Source: Polytrichum commune
Lineage: Eukaryota; Streptophyta; Polytrichopsida; Polytrichales; Polytrichaceae
Direction: 5' to 3'
Assembly (NCBI GenBank): GCA_950295325.1
Contig: OX485808.1
Location: 10,172,501-10,236,500 of the forward strand
Length of the DNA: 64,000 bases
The notes beneath the pieces were generated by a model. It saw only the letters and a list, made by a program, of their open reading frames with translations. It searched no databases and was not told the DNA's origin. How positions within the stretch are numbered: the stretch's first letter is position 1; each line of letters opens with the position of its first letter. The translations under genes and the position numbers were made by a program. Shown piece after piece: positions 23,926 to 34,790 of the stretch.

Positions 23926-26100
23926 GAGGTATTTGTCTCTGTTTAATACAGCAAATCACCACAAACCTGTGAGAAAGATTAGTAACTTCGGAAGCTATGA
24001 GGGCTTCTATTTGGAGAATGTGCAGACTTTAGTGTACAAATTATAACAAGAATCAGTCCGGACGACAACAGGACTCGTAGAGCACTGTGATCAGAGAAGT
24101 AGGGTTGGAGCCTTAGCTGAAGTATTGTGTCGTGGGAAACCTACCTCTACTTTTTTGTTTGTGTACATCAATAGTACGATATTAATTTGTCACTTTGTGA
24201 GGATAAATGTTGGCGGTATTCTCGACTTCCAATCACCTTACGAATGCAAATGTATTGCTTCGTGCCACAAAATGGTCGTGAAGTGTGAAGATTGTCGTTC
24301 TCAAGGACCAAGAGCGCCCCTGTCGCTGAACTGTTCATATGCACAACACAATTCTTTGACAATGGAATAGAAGTATTGCTAATATGACTACCTTCACCTG
24401 TGAGACTTGAATGTCTTTGCACACACTTGCTTGAGTTTTTCTTGTAAAATTCAGCATATTCATTGTAGTTTATTACACAAGATCTTTCTAGCAGCTTCAC
24501 TGTCTGTTTTGCAAGCTCACCTGGTGTTAACTTCAGGGCAATTATTCTCGAACACAACAAGGTTTGCTATGTCACTGAATTTTAATTAGCGACAGAGTTT
24601 CTGTAACCAAAAGTATAGTGTTCATAGTGAGGGTTGACCTATAAGTACCCAAACATATAAATTTTTCAATTTTAGTTGTTTGATGAGTGACTGAGAAATC
24701 AGGGGGGATGCAGTCCATAGGTGGAGGCATGTTCATTCATCATATCAATTAAACATCACCCTAATGGTACGGCGGGAAACTAAAACATCGGATGTGAAAC
24801 ATGGGAGCCGCCAAGAAATTGGATACAAGCTTGTAAACCCAAACCGTTCGATGAAACAGTGTCATCCACATCCACATAGAGCCTCCTTAGAGCTATGGAA
24901 TGTGTGTTTGGAGAAAGTAGGACAAAAGGAGCTTGAAGATTCTATATCACAGCTGCAATAACTTCTGAGCAGCGTCGTATCCGAAGTATTCATAATTTGC
25001 AAAAGAAAACCCAGATATTTTGATTTCCTCACATAATCTTGTGTATCTTACATCTTGCCACATCAATCTCCGGTTTAACTTATTCAATGAGGATGTGGTC
25101 TTCCTCACACTGGCCACAGATTCTAGAAAACTTGCAACCCAACTTGTTAATTAAATATTCGAGCACATAGCAGATGACTTCCTGACGTTTGACCCCAATT
25201 CTGTTTGATGAGAAGTTAATTTTGAACGCCACAAATCTGGGACGCTTTAATTCCATAGAGGCAGTGATCGGGGAGATTTTTGGGCATAATCGGTTGAGAT
25301 CCTAGTGTTTGCAAGTCCAACCGGTTACATGTTGACATCTTTCGGTTTTCCTTTATCAAATTGGGGTATATTCTATAAATTCCTCTAAAATGATTGGTAA
25401 TTTTCCTGCAGTCTTGAACTTCAACCGGTTATTTCTCAAACTCAACTGGTTCATCTGTAACTAACTGCCAGTTCTCCCCGATCATAGCATGAGGCTTCTT
25501 CTTGATTTTTTGGCACTGTTATCTATATTGATGCTCAAAGGTTTGATATAGGTTCATTGTTCGAGGTGAAAACCTGTCCTTTCTGCTGTCAAAACCGACA
25601 GTTTCGTGGGGACAAATGTTGGTGGTATTCTCGACTTCCAATCACCTTGCAAAGCAAAGTTGACTAGTCTCTCTCGGTCAGATTATTACATGGAATATAC
25701 TACACTGCCAGCTTCTTTAACTTTGTGACCCTGGTACTTATTGGTACAGCAGACTAAGCTGATGTAAATCTGCAGGGAGTGATCGGTACTTGAGCCACCA
25801 ACCAAAACCTCAGACCAAGGCATTTGATCGTTCCAAAGATCTCAATCACCGCATGATGTCTGCACCTCACATATCTCGAGGATAAAGGCTTAATTCAAAA
25901 AAATGTAAAAGAATGGGATAATCCAAGGTAGACTATTGAGCTATTAACCATATGTCATCTGCAGAGCCTTTCAGCAGCTGAATTGACAGATTAAAGGTAA
26001 AATAACAACACCATCATAACTCGAGAAAACAGGACACTCTCCGTAGCGGCTTGAGTTGTCTGAGCTTTAAAGAAATGGTCAATTATTTTCATCAGGAAGC
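23926..26100. other. Intergenic with a short dispersed repeat
   Basis: No gene is supported. A block of about 50 bp around GGTATTCTCGACTTCCAATC occurs at 24216 and again at 25628 in the same orientation, both preceded by ATGTTGG. Similarity ends soon after. The two could be the ends of a small decayed element starting TGTTGG, but no second end was found. A minus-strand frame of 130 codons at 24168-24560 has no recognisable domain. Confidence 0.4.
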
Positions 26101-27000
26101 GGCTTGATTCTACAGAACCTGTTGTATAAACAGGGTTTAAAACTACAATACAGGTAGATTACTTTATATTTCCTGACGAGACTCTATTAGGTAGCCTGTC
26201 CTGAACTGTTTGAGTGCATGTGGTCATGTCCGAAACGATTAGGCTGTAGCCATCCTGGATCATTGTGGCTCTTGTCACTACTATGTCATTTTGGATACTT
26301 CGTGATAGATTGGCGTGTTATGTAAACCCACCTTTCTTACTAGTCTTTCCTACTAGTGTGTACCGCAATTTGAATTGATTTCATTAACTTTTGGAAGCAA
26401 CCATCATGTGACACCACTCACTAGTAGGAATGGTGGGTCTACATGACATGCCAATCTAAAACGAAGTGACCAGAATGACACCAGCCTGTGTCATTCTGGT
26501 CACTTCGTGTTAGATTGGCTTGTCATGTAGACCCACTATTCCTACTAGGGACTTGATCATCAGGACTTTGGATATGATGTGGTTGCCACCAATACCCCAC
26601 ACAGGCTGTGTCTTTGATACTGGGTTTCCAATAGTCTGTCGTGGCAGTAATTTTTAAGTGGATTCAAGCTGTAGAATAGTTTAGAACTCCGATACAGTTG
26701 GATTACTTAACATTTCCTGATGAGAAACTATATGTGGTAAGCCTGTGCTGTAGTGCTATTTGAGTGCTTGTGGTTATGTCCTGGGAGCAATCACCCTGTG
26801 TTCATCCTGGATCATTGTGGCTCTTGCCCCGCAATCTAATTTGGTTGAATTAACTTTGACGCACTATCGTTTGCCGACACGACTTCATAAGATTTTTGAG
26901 GTCATCTGGGTGCCACCCAACACTTTGCCCTGTGTATTTGGTGACGCTTTGTCCCGGCAGTGATTTGGAGTGGATTCAAGCTGCAGAATTGTGAGCTGCA
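26101..27000. repeat. Duplicated segments upstream of the 224-codon ORF
   Basis: Segment 26101-26283 resembles 26661-26833: shared words are TTTCCTGA, TTTGAGTGC, TGTGGT and CATCCTGGATCATTGTGGCT. Segment 26551-26673 resembles 26879-26988: shared words are GGGTTGCCACC-like, GGCAGT and GTGGATTCAAGCTG. The upstream DNA of the ORF is therefore built from repeated, drifting copies, interrupted by the palindrome at 26284-26548. Confidence 0.65.
26284..26548. mobile_element. Palindromic foldback element with a third arm copy
   Basis: The left arm 26421-26481 and right arm 26488-26548 are inverted repeats of 61 bp, with 58 matching positions by eye and a 6-nt loop (CAGCCT). The arms begin CTAGTAGGAAT and meet at GAATGACAC/GTGTCATTC. 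A third copy in right-arm orientation lies at about 26284-26345 (ATACTTCGTGATAGATTGGC). The structure can fold as a long hairpin, with no coding capacity. It looks like a MITE that inserted and was then partly duplicated in inverse orientation. Confidence 0.8.
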
Positions 27001-27028
27001 AGAAGCAGTCATATATATATACACTGCC

Positions 27029-27703
27029 ATGCAGAACCCTCGGGCGGGACGAAAAGCGGTCGCAGCTGGTCGTCCTCCTCCTCCTGCAGATGTCGAGAAG
27101 AAGAAAACATCCAGAAAGACGAAGTTGGCAGCAGCCACGGCGACAAGATCAACAGATACGAAACCCACATCACCTGATGTCGATATTGGAAATTCGAGGT
27201 CCTTGATGGCAGCAGCAATGAAGAATCTCTACTTCACCGATGGCGCAAGAGGGCAGACATCGGCATCCTGCAACTCAGAGTTCACTGCAGACTCGATCCT
27301 GGTCGATCTGGTTCGAGAGCAGTTAGAGCACCCGTTGGAGGTGGTGACCAAGGGCAACATTAGACACTACCAGTACAACGATATCTCGGCTTATGTCTCG
27401 CTCTACCTCGAGGATGGCAAGAATTACGTGCAGTTTCGAGTTGGGTACATCTACGACACACAGGTGGTAGGCGACAGCCCTAGCCCTGCTGCATTGAAGA
27501 AGAAAAATTTCAAAGGTTTTCTGGGCCTCGACAAGAACAACCCATACGTGCTTCGGTCGGGCCTCAAAGTCACGTTCCGGGATATGTTCCTGAGTGAGCC
27601 GGCGGATGAGAAACACCGATTCGGTGCCGACTTCATCCTTAGCGACATTGGGCTGGAGAGTTGCGCAGAGCTTCTGGATTATATCCTCACATGTAAATTC
27701 TGA
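27029..27703 (+). CDS. Intronless orphan ORF, 224 aa
   Basis: Not recognised. The ATG at 27029 opens MQNPRAGRKAVAAG, followed by a basic, Ala/Lys/Thr-rich low-complexity leader to about residue 60. From about residue 60 the protein looks folded: NSRSLMAAAMKNLYFTDG, then DSILVDLVREQLEHPLEVV, then YNDISAYVSLYLEDGKNY, and an acidic-hydrophobic end CAELLDYILTCKF. There is no signal peptide, membrane segment or known catalytic motif. GC is clearly higher than in the flanks, which supports real coding. The last codons belong to a duplicated unit that continues downstream. The frame is also open for 69 bases upstream of the ATG. It may be a real lineage-specific gene or a recent retrogene. Confidence 0.55.
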   Translation: MQNPRAGRKAVAAGRPPPPADVEKKKTSRKTKLAAATATRSTDTKPTSPDVDIGNSRSLMAAAMKNLYFTDGARGQTSASCNSEFTADSILVDLVREQLEHPLEVVTKGNIRHYQYNDISAYVSLYLEDGKNYVQFRVGYIYDTQVVGDSPSPAALKKKNFKGFLGLDKNNPYVLRSGLKVTFRDMFLSEPADEKHRFGADFILSDIGLESCAELLDYILTCKF

Positions 27704-28262
27704 GATTATTGGTACTCCTTGTCCTACCTGTTTACATGATTTAGCTAGTGACTTGTTCAATTTGCACAGAAAAACTCGGCAAAGCTTGCTTCCATTCTTT
27801 TCCTGGACTCGGAAGAAGATGCCAGCAGGTTGTGCATCTCGTCAATTTTTGTTTTTCCCGGATCCAAGCAAACAAAGACGTTAGAACCTTGTCAACAGAG
27901 CTTCTCACATACCTCATCACACGTCAGTGCTGAGATAGGTTCGTTAGGGTCATTATGTGAGATTGCGCAGAGCTTCTGGAATAAGTATGTCATCACATGT
28001 GACTTCTGAGATCTTTGGTAATCTTCCTGCCTATTTAGATGATTCAGCTGGTGACTTGTTCACCTCACTCAAATTAGGCAAATCCTCTATTCTTCACCTG
28101 AACTGAATGAGGTTTGCGGAAGAAGATGGAAAATTGTGCATATCTCTAGTAGTTTTTTTCCTATATTCAAGCATGCACAGATATTGAAACCTTGAGAGGA
28201 GAGCTTCTAATAGTGTCCTCAAATTTAAATTCTGAGATGGGTTCGTTAGATTCATCGTGCCT
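27659..28262. repeat. Tandem duplication of about 300 bp covering the ORF's 3' end
   Basis: TTGCGCAGAGCTTCTGGA occurs at 27660 (inside the ORF) and 27962. The second internal word, GAGATRGGTTCGTTAG, occurs near 27935 and 28236. Period is about 300 bp. Within each unit a motif AGAGCTTCT...CTGAGAT is present twice. The downstream copy is non-coding. This fits a tandem duplication of the gene tail and 3' flank. Confidence 0.75.
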
Positions 28263-30140
28263 CTTTCTGCATGTTTTAATTCAGCTGGTGACTCAATTTG
28301 CACTCCATTTGTAACATGGGATTCTCTGCAGTTAGCTGTGGTGTGGTGTTTGCATGCGCTTTTTTGCTACACTGTGATTGTTAGTCATTCAGGAGCATAT
28401 TTTACCAATGGTTCTTACTAATGGGTTTGTTCCCTATAGCATTTTCCAGCTTCCTTACTAACACAATAGTTGAGCCATATGAATGTCTTTGACTTCTCTT
28501 CCATACAAGTGAAGCACAGCAACAACTTCATTTCATCTCAGGCTGCACTCCCTGGACAAGAGAGAGTATGTGTTATTTGTGTTGGAATGCTCATAGTATT
28601 TAGATGGAGATGGAAGACTAGATTCTCCTGTGAGCCAGGGATGTCAGGCAAGCTCTACACATAGAACTTAGCACAGCGAACTGGTGCTCACATTATATCC
28701 AAGTCGATCATCAAAGCCAATGACTAAGGGCTTTGGTGATTATTAGGGCCCTAATCCTAAACTCACTGACAAAAAAATGATTTGAGGACAGGAACATCAA
28801 AACATGCAAGAAAAAAGTAATGGTGCAATACTGCTCTTAATACCACCCCAAAGTGAGGAAGTGTTGACTCTAAAATACACTAAAGAGGTCATGCAAAGAT
28901 CAGCGACTATGCGCTCTTTCAAACAGCAACCCTGCACTCATGAAAAATTGGGGCTACCAATCCAAGGTAATACAAAAACTGCTCAGTTGGCAGCGGAGAT
29001 CTGCAAAATCCACACGTGCATACCCAGTCATAAAATTGATGGCTGATTTCTGCAATACACATTCTGCTTCCACTTGTAAGCAGTAAGCACCTCAAAGGCC
29101 AAACTTGTACTTCCACTAGTCTGAGAGCCAGATTTGGCATTAAATTCATGAAATTTCAGGCGTTTGTACAATTAACAACATTAATCCACTCACTTAAAAA
29201 ATCTGTCAAACCAGGACAAAGATGAGAATCAAATGGATTCTGGTCACATTACAACATTGTTCCCAACGTACACTTCCCTGTTCACTTAGAAGCCTTTGAT
29301 GCACATACCTAACAACACCTTTTACCTGCTGCATCCTTATGTTACATACCACATAATTTGTCACAGACTCTTGTACATGCAGGTAGGAAAAGATGTAAGC
29401 TTCCTGCAGAAGAGCCTGCAATATTCATGTCTTCTTCCCAGATATTTCCCAGCCATTTAGGCTCGTTTGCTTTCATCTTTGTAAATTAGATTTCAACTTA
29501 CAAGCCCAAAGGTCTGACAAATCAAAGTTTCAAAGGTACGACCTGCGTAGAGTAAGAAGAAAGTTTCAGAAGACTTGTTTTCAACTGGTCAGAAGGATTA
29601 GTTATTTTGACGTTCCGAACTGGAGCAAATGTAACAAAACAGTTCTGGACCACAAGATTTTAATTATGAATAATATACAGCATTTGCCTCTGCTGGGCAA
29701 CAAATGCACTGGAGGAAGACTAGTCACTTCACTGGCAGGCTCAGGAAGTGAAAAGGGAATTGGTTGCAAAATCCTGCTATGAATACATGCAACAGACACA
29801 AAATAGACACTGTGCCTCTAGCAAAAAATAAAACAACCAAAATAAAATAAAGCATAGCTAGAAATAAGCAAGAGTTGTCCTTGTTAGATACACAAAAGAA
29901 TGAAAACTAATATGGTGGATGTGCCTTGCAAGGCATTGCAGAGAACAGCAATGGCTCCCCTGGGTGAAAGCTTCTCTTTGCTTTTCATACTCCCAAGGTA
30001 ATCATAAATTACAGAAATGGCTGGGGAATCAAAACACATTAATTCTGTGCACTCCAGCCTCCAAGAGAGATTTCAACAAATTTTCAAACTATGAAGCATA
30101 GAAACAATTCCAAGAGTGTATATGTAACACCGTCTTAGAC
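28263..30140. other. Intergenic, nothing recognised
   Basis: Short frames on both strands (for example 28919-29149 and 29206-29421, minus) show no domain. The part nearest 30140 should hold the 3' UTR and polyadenylation signal of the adenylate kinase gene. Confidence 0.4.
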
Positions 30141-33100
30141 TCACAGGCCTCCAGAAACAACTCCGACACCAACCTTCTCTGGCTTGCCTTGAAGCTCTGA
30201 GATCAAGTTCTTGATGTCTGAAAATACTTGATCTTTTGGTCGATTCCCATCCACCTAGAGAGAACAAAACAGATAGAGTTCAGGAAAAGTACAAATACCA
30301 ATCCAAGAAAGACACTGAAGGTTGTGCCAGACATGTGCTAGCTCTGCCAGAATATTCAAGAAGCTACTGACGATGCTTATGCATGTGTTTTTTTAGTGGG
30401 GAATTTTAAACCCCATTCAAAGGTTAAGTGCACTGGAGTGTCTAAATCTCCAAGACTAGGTAGGTAAGCAAATTGAACACAACAGGATGACAACAACTTA
30501 CAGTTCTGATGACAGAGGCGTAAGCACCAACCACAGCTTCCACATTTGACTTGTGTGTTTTCAGCCGTAGTAAACACTGCAAGAAGAGAAGGCCACAACC
30601 TCATACATGAGATTCTTGTGTAAAGGTTGCAGATACGTATCATTTGCATTCCAACAGGAGTGAGAGTGTCTACCACATGAAAACCTCACCACTTTCTGCA
30701 TATAAAATTGACCATATGAGAAGGAAGGTGTGACATGAGAATCTAGGACTATGCAAATGTCACATGAAGAGTCTCTTCTTCAGCACACCTTAAAAAAGAC
30801 ATCCTCCCCTGATGAAAGTCTAATTCTTCTATTTAAAACATTTCCACCCAGAACCATAGAGTATATACAGAAATGTTCCTCACTCGAGCTGTGGCCAAAA
30901 GTTCCTTGTGCGAGAGTGAAGCCATCCAGTGCCAAGTATTAGTAAAAGTAACTCTATCCAATTACCCTTCTTATATTACAAACACCTCCACCTCAGATTA
31001 CCCTTGCAGTTATTTATTAATCTCAAAACCTTCAGAGAAAATTAAGTAGACCAGAAGCATCTCACTGGACAAAGAGTTACCAACGACAAGACACATGTGG
31101 AAGATGCTTGCCGAATCCACCTTCTTACCTCCACCTTCCAATGGAATGAAGAAATAAAAAATTAAAACCCAACCATTGGCAAATGTTCTCTCAAGTCATC
31201 TATCCTATTTGCAAACTTTCACTAACTTTCAATCAATTGCAAGAGTAAAGATTAATAATAAGTCTGCTTCACAGTTACCTTCTCTTCAGTGTCATCCATG
31301 CGCTGAGTAAGACGAGCTGCAATTTCTGGTGTTTCTGGAGGAGAATACAGGAGGTGGTAGATTTTCCCTGTGACAGGGTCCAGCCTTCGTCCAATTACTC
31401 TTTGCACCAATATCTCATCAGGGACCTGTACAATCCATTCAAGTGCTCTACGAGTATAAATGCCCCTGTGATTTTGACAATTGAAGTTCTTTTCAAGGGC
31501 TTGAGCCAAACCCTCATTATTGTGATTAAATAAGACTTCAGGTGGTATATGCAAGTGGGCACTTTCTTTTGAATATCAGGTAGGAGATTTCAGGTGGAGA
31601 TACATAATTCTAGAGCTGTGAAGGGGGGTGAAGGGGGCATGAATCACCTCGAGGAGGATGAAAAGTTGCGGATGAATATCAAAAGCTTCAAGAGCCTGTG
31701 CTTGTGACAAACTACGTGGATATCCATCTAAGAGCCACCCATGTTGAGCCTCCATCAGCTTATTTTTCACCATCTACACACAGGAAAATATTTGAACAAA
31801 ATTGGAGCCACCAAACCCATTTATACCTTCCCCACAAATCTGTCTTGGATACAGCGGACGCCCAGGAATGTGGTGTCAAGATCCACTTCCAAATGGGCAC
31901 TTTGGTAGGGCCGCACTATGACCTAATTGCTAATGGCCACCTTTCAAAACATCATTGAGGGGTTCAAAGCAAGAGTAAATTTTGATGGATAGCTTCTACA
32001 GATGATGTCCATATAACGGTGACAAATCGCCGTAAGTAGCCACAACTGTCCAATAGTTCAAAGCCCTAACTGAAGACATATGGCGAGGTTCTAGGAAAGC
32101 TATCTCGTGGGATATTAGAGCAGACGAGAGATAGCAGGAGAGACTAGAACTTCCAATATTGACTTGATTGAAAAGAAGAATTAAGCATGACAATTGACGC
32201 GTACTGTGACAACTGTTTTATCAGGAACGAGCTGCCCTCTCTGCATGTACTCTTGAGCTTCCTTTCCAGCCTCAGTCCCAGCTGCGACTTCTGCCCTCAA
32301 GAGATCTCCTGCTGATATGTGCGTCAATTTAAACTGCCAAAAATGCGAAGCTCATTGTCAGACTAACCTCAACTACAGTCAGGTATCAATCATGTGGTTG
32401 TCTACCTAGAAAAGTGAGAAGTCCTTTCAGAGTATTGAAGTCAAGAGTGACACCTTAAATTTACGCCTACAATTCTCTGCATTGGTAGACGCTACAGAGC
32501 CAAGTCCAGCAGGGCAGAACCACGAACACACCACACTTTTCTTTTTACATTTCAGGTGCCGCTTAAGTCCATTAGGGAAAGTCAATTAATGTATCAGTGA
32601 GTGTAGGTCATCAACCCTGAAAAGTGAGAAGTCTTTTCAGAATGTTAATTTCAAATTACACCCACAATTTCTGCATTGGTGGACGCTACACAGACATCTC
32701 CAGCAAATGCAGAACCACCAACGCACCAGAGTTTTTAACTCGGGTGCTGCTTATGGCCACCAGGGTAAGTCAGTTAATGTGTCGAAGATTGTGGTCATCA
32801 ACCAGGAAAATTGAGAAGTCCTTTCATACTATTAAAGTCAAGACTGACACCTTTAATACACACCCATAATTTTGTACAGCCATCTGCAGCAATGCAGAAC
32901 AACCAACACACCAAAAAATATTTCCTACTCAGGGCCCGTTTAGCTCCATAAGGGCAAGCCATTTAATGTGTCGAAGCTTCCAAGGGCCAAAAAATTAGGT
33001 CGCCGAGCGTACATTGCACACTTCCAACAAATCATACCCAACTTGCCTATGCACACAATCTCTGATTATAAGGAACTAACTTGAGCAAAATTACAGGAGA

Positions 33101-33674
33101 TTTGTATGACATTTGTTTGTGACCAATTAAGCCCATCTCCCATTTACCAATTGAGTCCAACTCCAATTTGCAATTAAGACTGAGCATGCAAACAGAATTG
33201 ACGGAGGAGGTTGCACCTGTTGAACAATGAGCTCACATTGGGTGCCCTTGCCAGAAGCTGGGGCGCCCGAAATCATAATTCGCAATGCTCCATCCTTCCC
33301 GTGTTGCACCTTCGCCGAGCACTGCAATTCCCACATTGCATATCCTAAATGAGAAGAATTTTTTTTCTTTTAATTCTTCGAAAAATGTGCGAAATGCAGA
33401 AGGCTCGCCCCAACCGTAGAATCTCGTATTTCAAGCTCCATACCTGTGGAATGCGGAACCTCCGGCCACATCCAGAATCCACCGAATCTTTCTCCAAGAC
33501 ATGGGATCTCAAAGCCGCCAAGGAGAGGCGAAAACTCGATGTATGAGATGAGGAGGGGGTAAAAGATGAAGCAAGTGAAAGAGAGGAAGATTTCGCAACC
33601 GGTGCACGATGACGTGGAAGAGGAGAAGGGGAGGACGGAGACTGGGCGACAGAGAGGGCACCGAGAGTCGTCAT
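30141..33674 (-). CDS. AMK2: Chloroplast adenylate kinase (AMK2-like), complete, seven exons
   Basis: It catalyses ATP + AMP to and from 2 ADP and is expected in the plastid stroma. Exons: 33444-33674, 33217-33321, 32205-32333, 31648-31773, 31279-31425, 30502-30576 and 30141-30254. All are phase 0 with GT-AG borders, totalling 308 codons. The start is the ATG at 33674 ([18 protein letters not shown]). The Ser/Pro-rich, acid-poor first 60 residues fit a transit peptide. The P-loop GAPASGKGT is at about 96-104, the AMP-binding HISAGDLLR at 117-125, LLDGYPR at 169-175, and the LID segment [13 protein letters not shown] at 209-221. DDTEEK and LRLKTH follow as in Arabidopsis AMK2. Length is near the family's 280-300. 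It is the best-supported intact cellular gene of the window. Confidence 0.95.
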
Positions 33675-34616
33675 TGTCGTCCCAGGCAACACCAAATGTG
33701 AATGAGGAAATGGTGTTACCACCACCGCAGAATCACCGAACGCGGTGATGTCGGTTGCCCTTTCTCCAAGCAAAGTGAGAATTCGACGAACCCACCAAGC
33801 CCAGCTACACAAAAACAACAAACCACCGTGCGAATCTCTCCCTTCGAAGATGCAAACCCTCTCCGGTTTTTGTTCCTCTCTTCCTCCTCAGATTCCTCAC
33901 TCTGCAGGTCGCCGTATCCACCGAGACATTGCAGGGCGCATGTGTGGTCGGAGTAGTCAATAAACGAACCGAAACTCACGAGTGGATGCAAACCCACCTC
34001 TCCGACCTCAAGTGCAGGAGTCTGCGCACTTGATGAAGAAGAATCCCTTTCTGACCTGTCCCTACTTCGGGACGGAGAAGCCAACGAACGAGGAACCTCT
34101 CTTCCTCTTCTGTTCATCGGTGTTTATCGTGAGACAACTGCCACAAAGCTTCGATAACCCCAAATTCTATCTGTTATTGATGGTGGTTACAGCGAGACGA
34201 CAAAAAATCTTCGCTGACGAGGATCGTTGGGGAGGCCGGGATCCGTCCGCTGAAGCCTCCCAGCCACGGCCATCTGCCTCAAATTTTCTTTGTTTCAAGA
34301 GGGCGCCTTCCAAGCCGTAATTGCCCGCGCTGCATCACAGGGACCTCAAACATAACGGCTTATAATAACCCATGAGTCATAGATAATGGCTGAACTCTGA
34401 TCCCAATCTTTACGTTTGATAACGTCCTTGGACCAGGGCACTCCATGAATAATAGCCATGTCCTTGTGCATTATTTATCACATATCAACCTAATTTCCTA
34501 CATATCGTTCGATTTGGTATCGGGTTCATAGAAGAAGGTAAATGCCTCCACCCTCCTGCAGGTTCTAGCGCTCAATAACAAGTCAAATCCTGACCATGGT
34601 TGTATTAAGTTGAGGG
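33675..34616. other. Upstream region of the adenylate kinase gene
   Basis: GC-richer up to about 34320, then AT-rich. Open frames on both strands overlap each other and carry no domain. The minus frame continues upstream of the ATG at 33674 without a stop to 33821, so the transit peptide could start earlier, but the ATG at 33674 gives the normal length. Confidence 0.4.
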
Positions 34617-34790
34617 AGAGAGGGAATTAGTGTATACAAGCATACCTCTCATCCATCTAATATAAAGTCTTGACCTCTATAGGTTGGTGGCCAATTCATC
34701 TCAAATGACTTCGATAAGATTAATTTGGGGGTTTTTAGACCAACTCCAATGTCAAATCAATCAATAAAACAAGTAACTTTTGTATCATGT
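34617..34790. repeat. Dispersed copy related to the 5.04-kb element
   Basis: It matches 5038-5205 in the same orientation: AGGGAATTAGTGTATACAAG, then CATACCTCTCATCCATC, and later TCCAATGTCAAATCAATCA. No matching inverted right end was found, so this is a partial or different-length copy. Confidence 0.55.

Noticed and set aside
24168-24560. 130-codon minus-strand frame
   Set aside because: No recognisable motif, no ATG-supported start context and no neighbouring exons. It remains possible as an exon but is unsupported.
27009-27021. ATATATATATACA as TATA box of the orphan ORF
   Set aside because: It lies only 8 nt before the ATG, too close for a core promoter of that start, and may be simple sequence.
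33982-34320. 112-codon plus-strand frame upstream of the adenylate kinase
   Set aside because: It is antisense to an equally long minus frame, has no domain, and lies in the GC-rich 5' flank.
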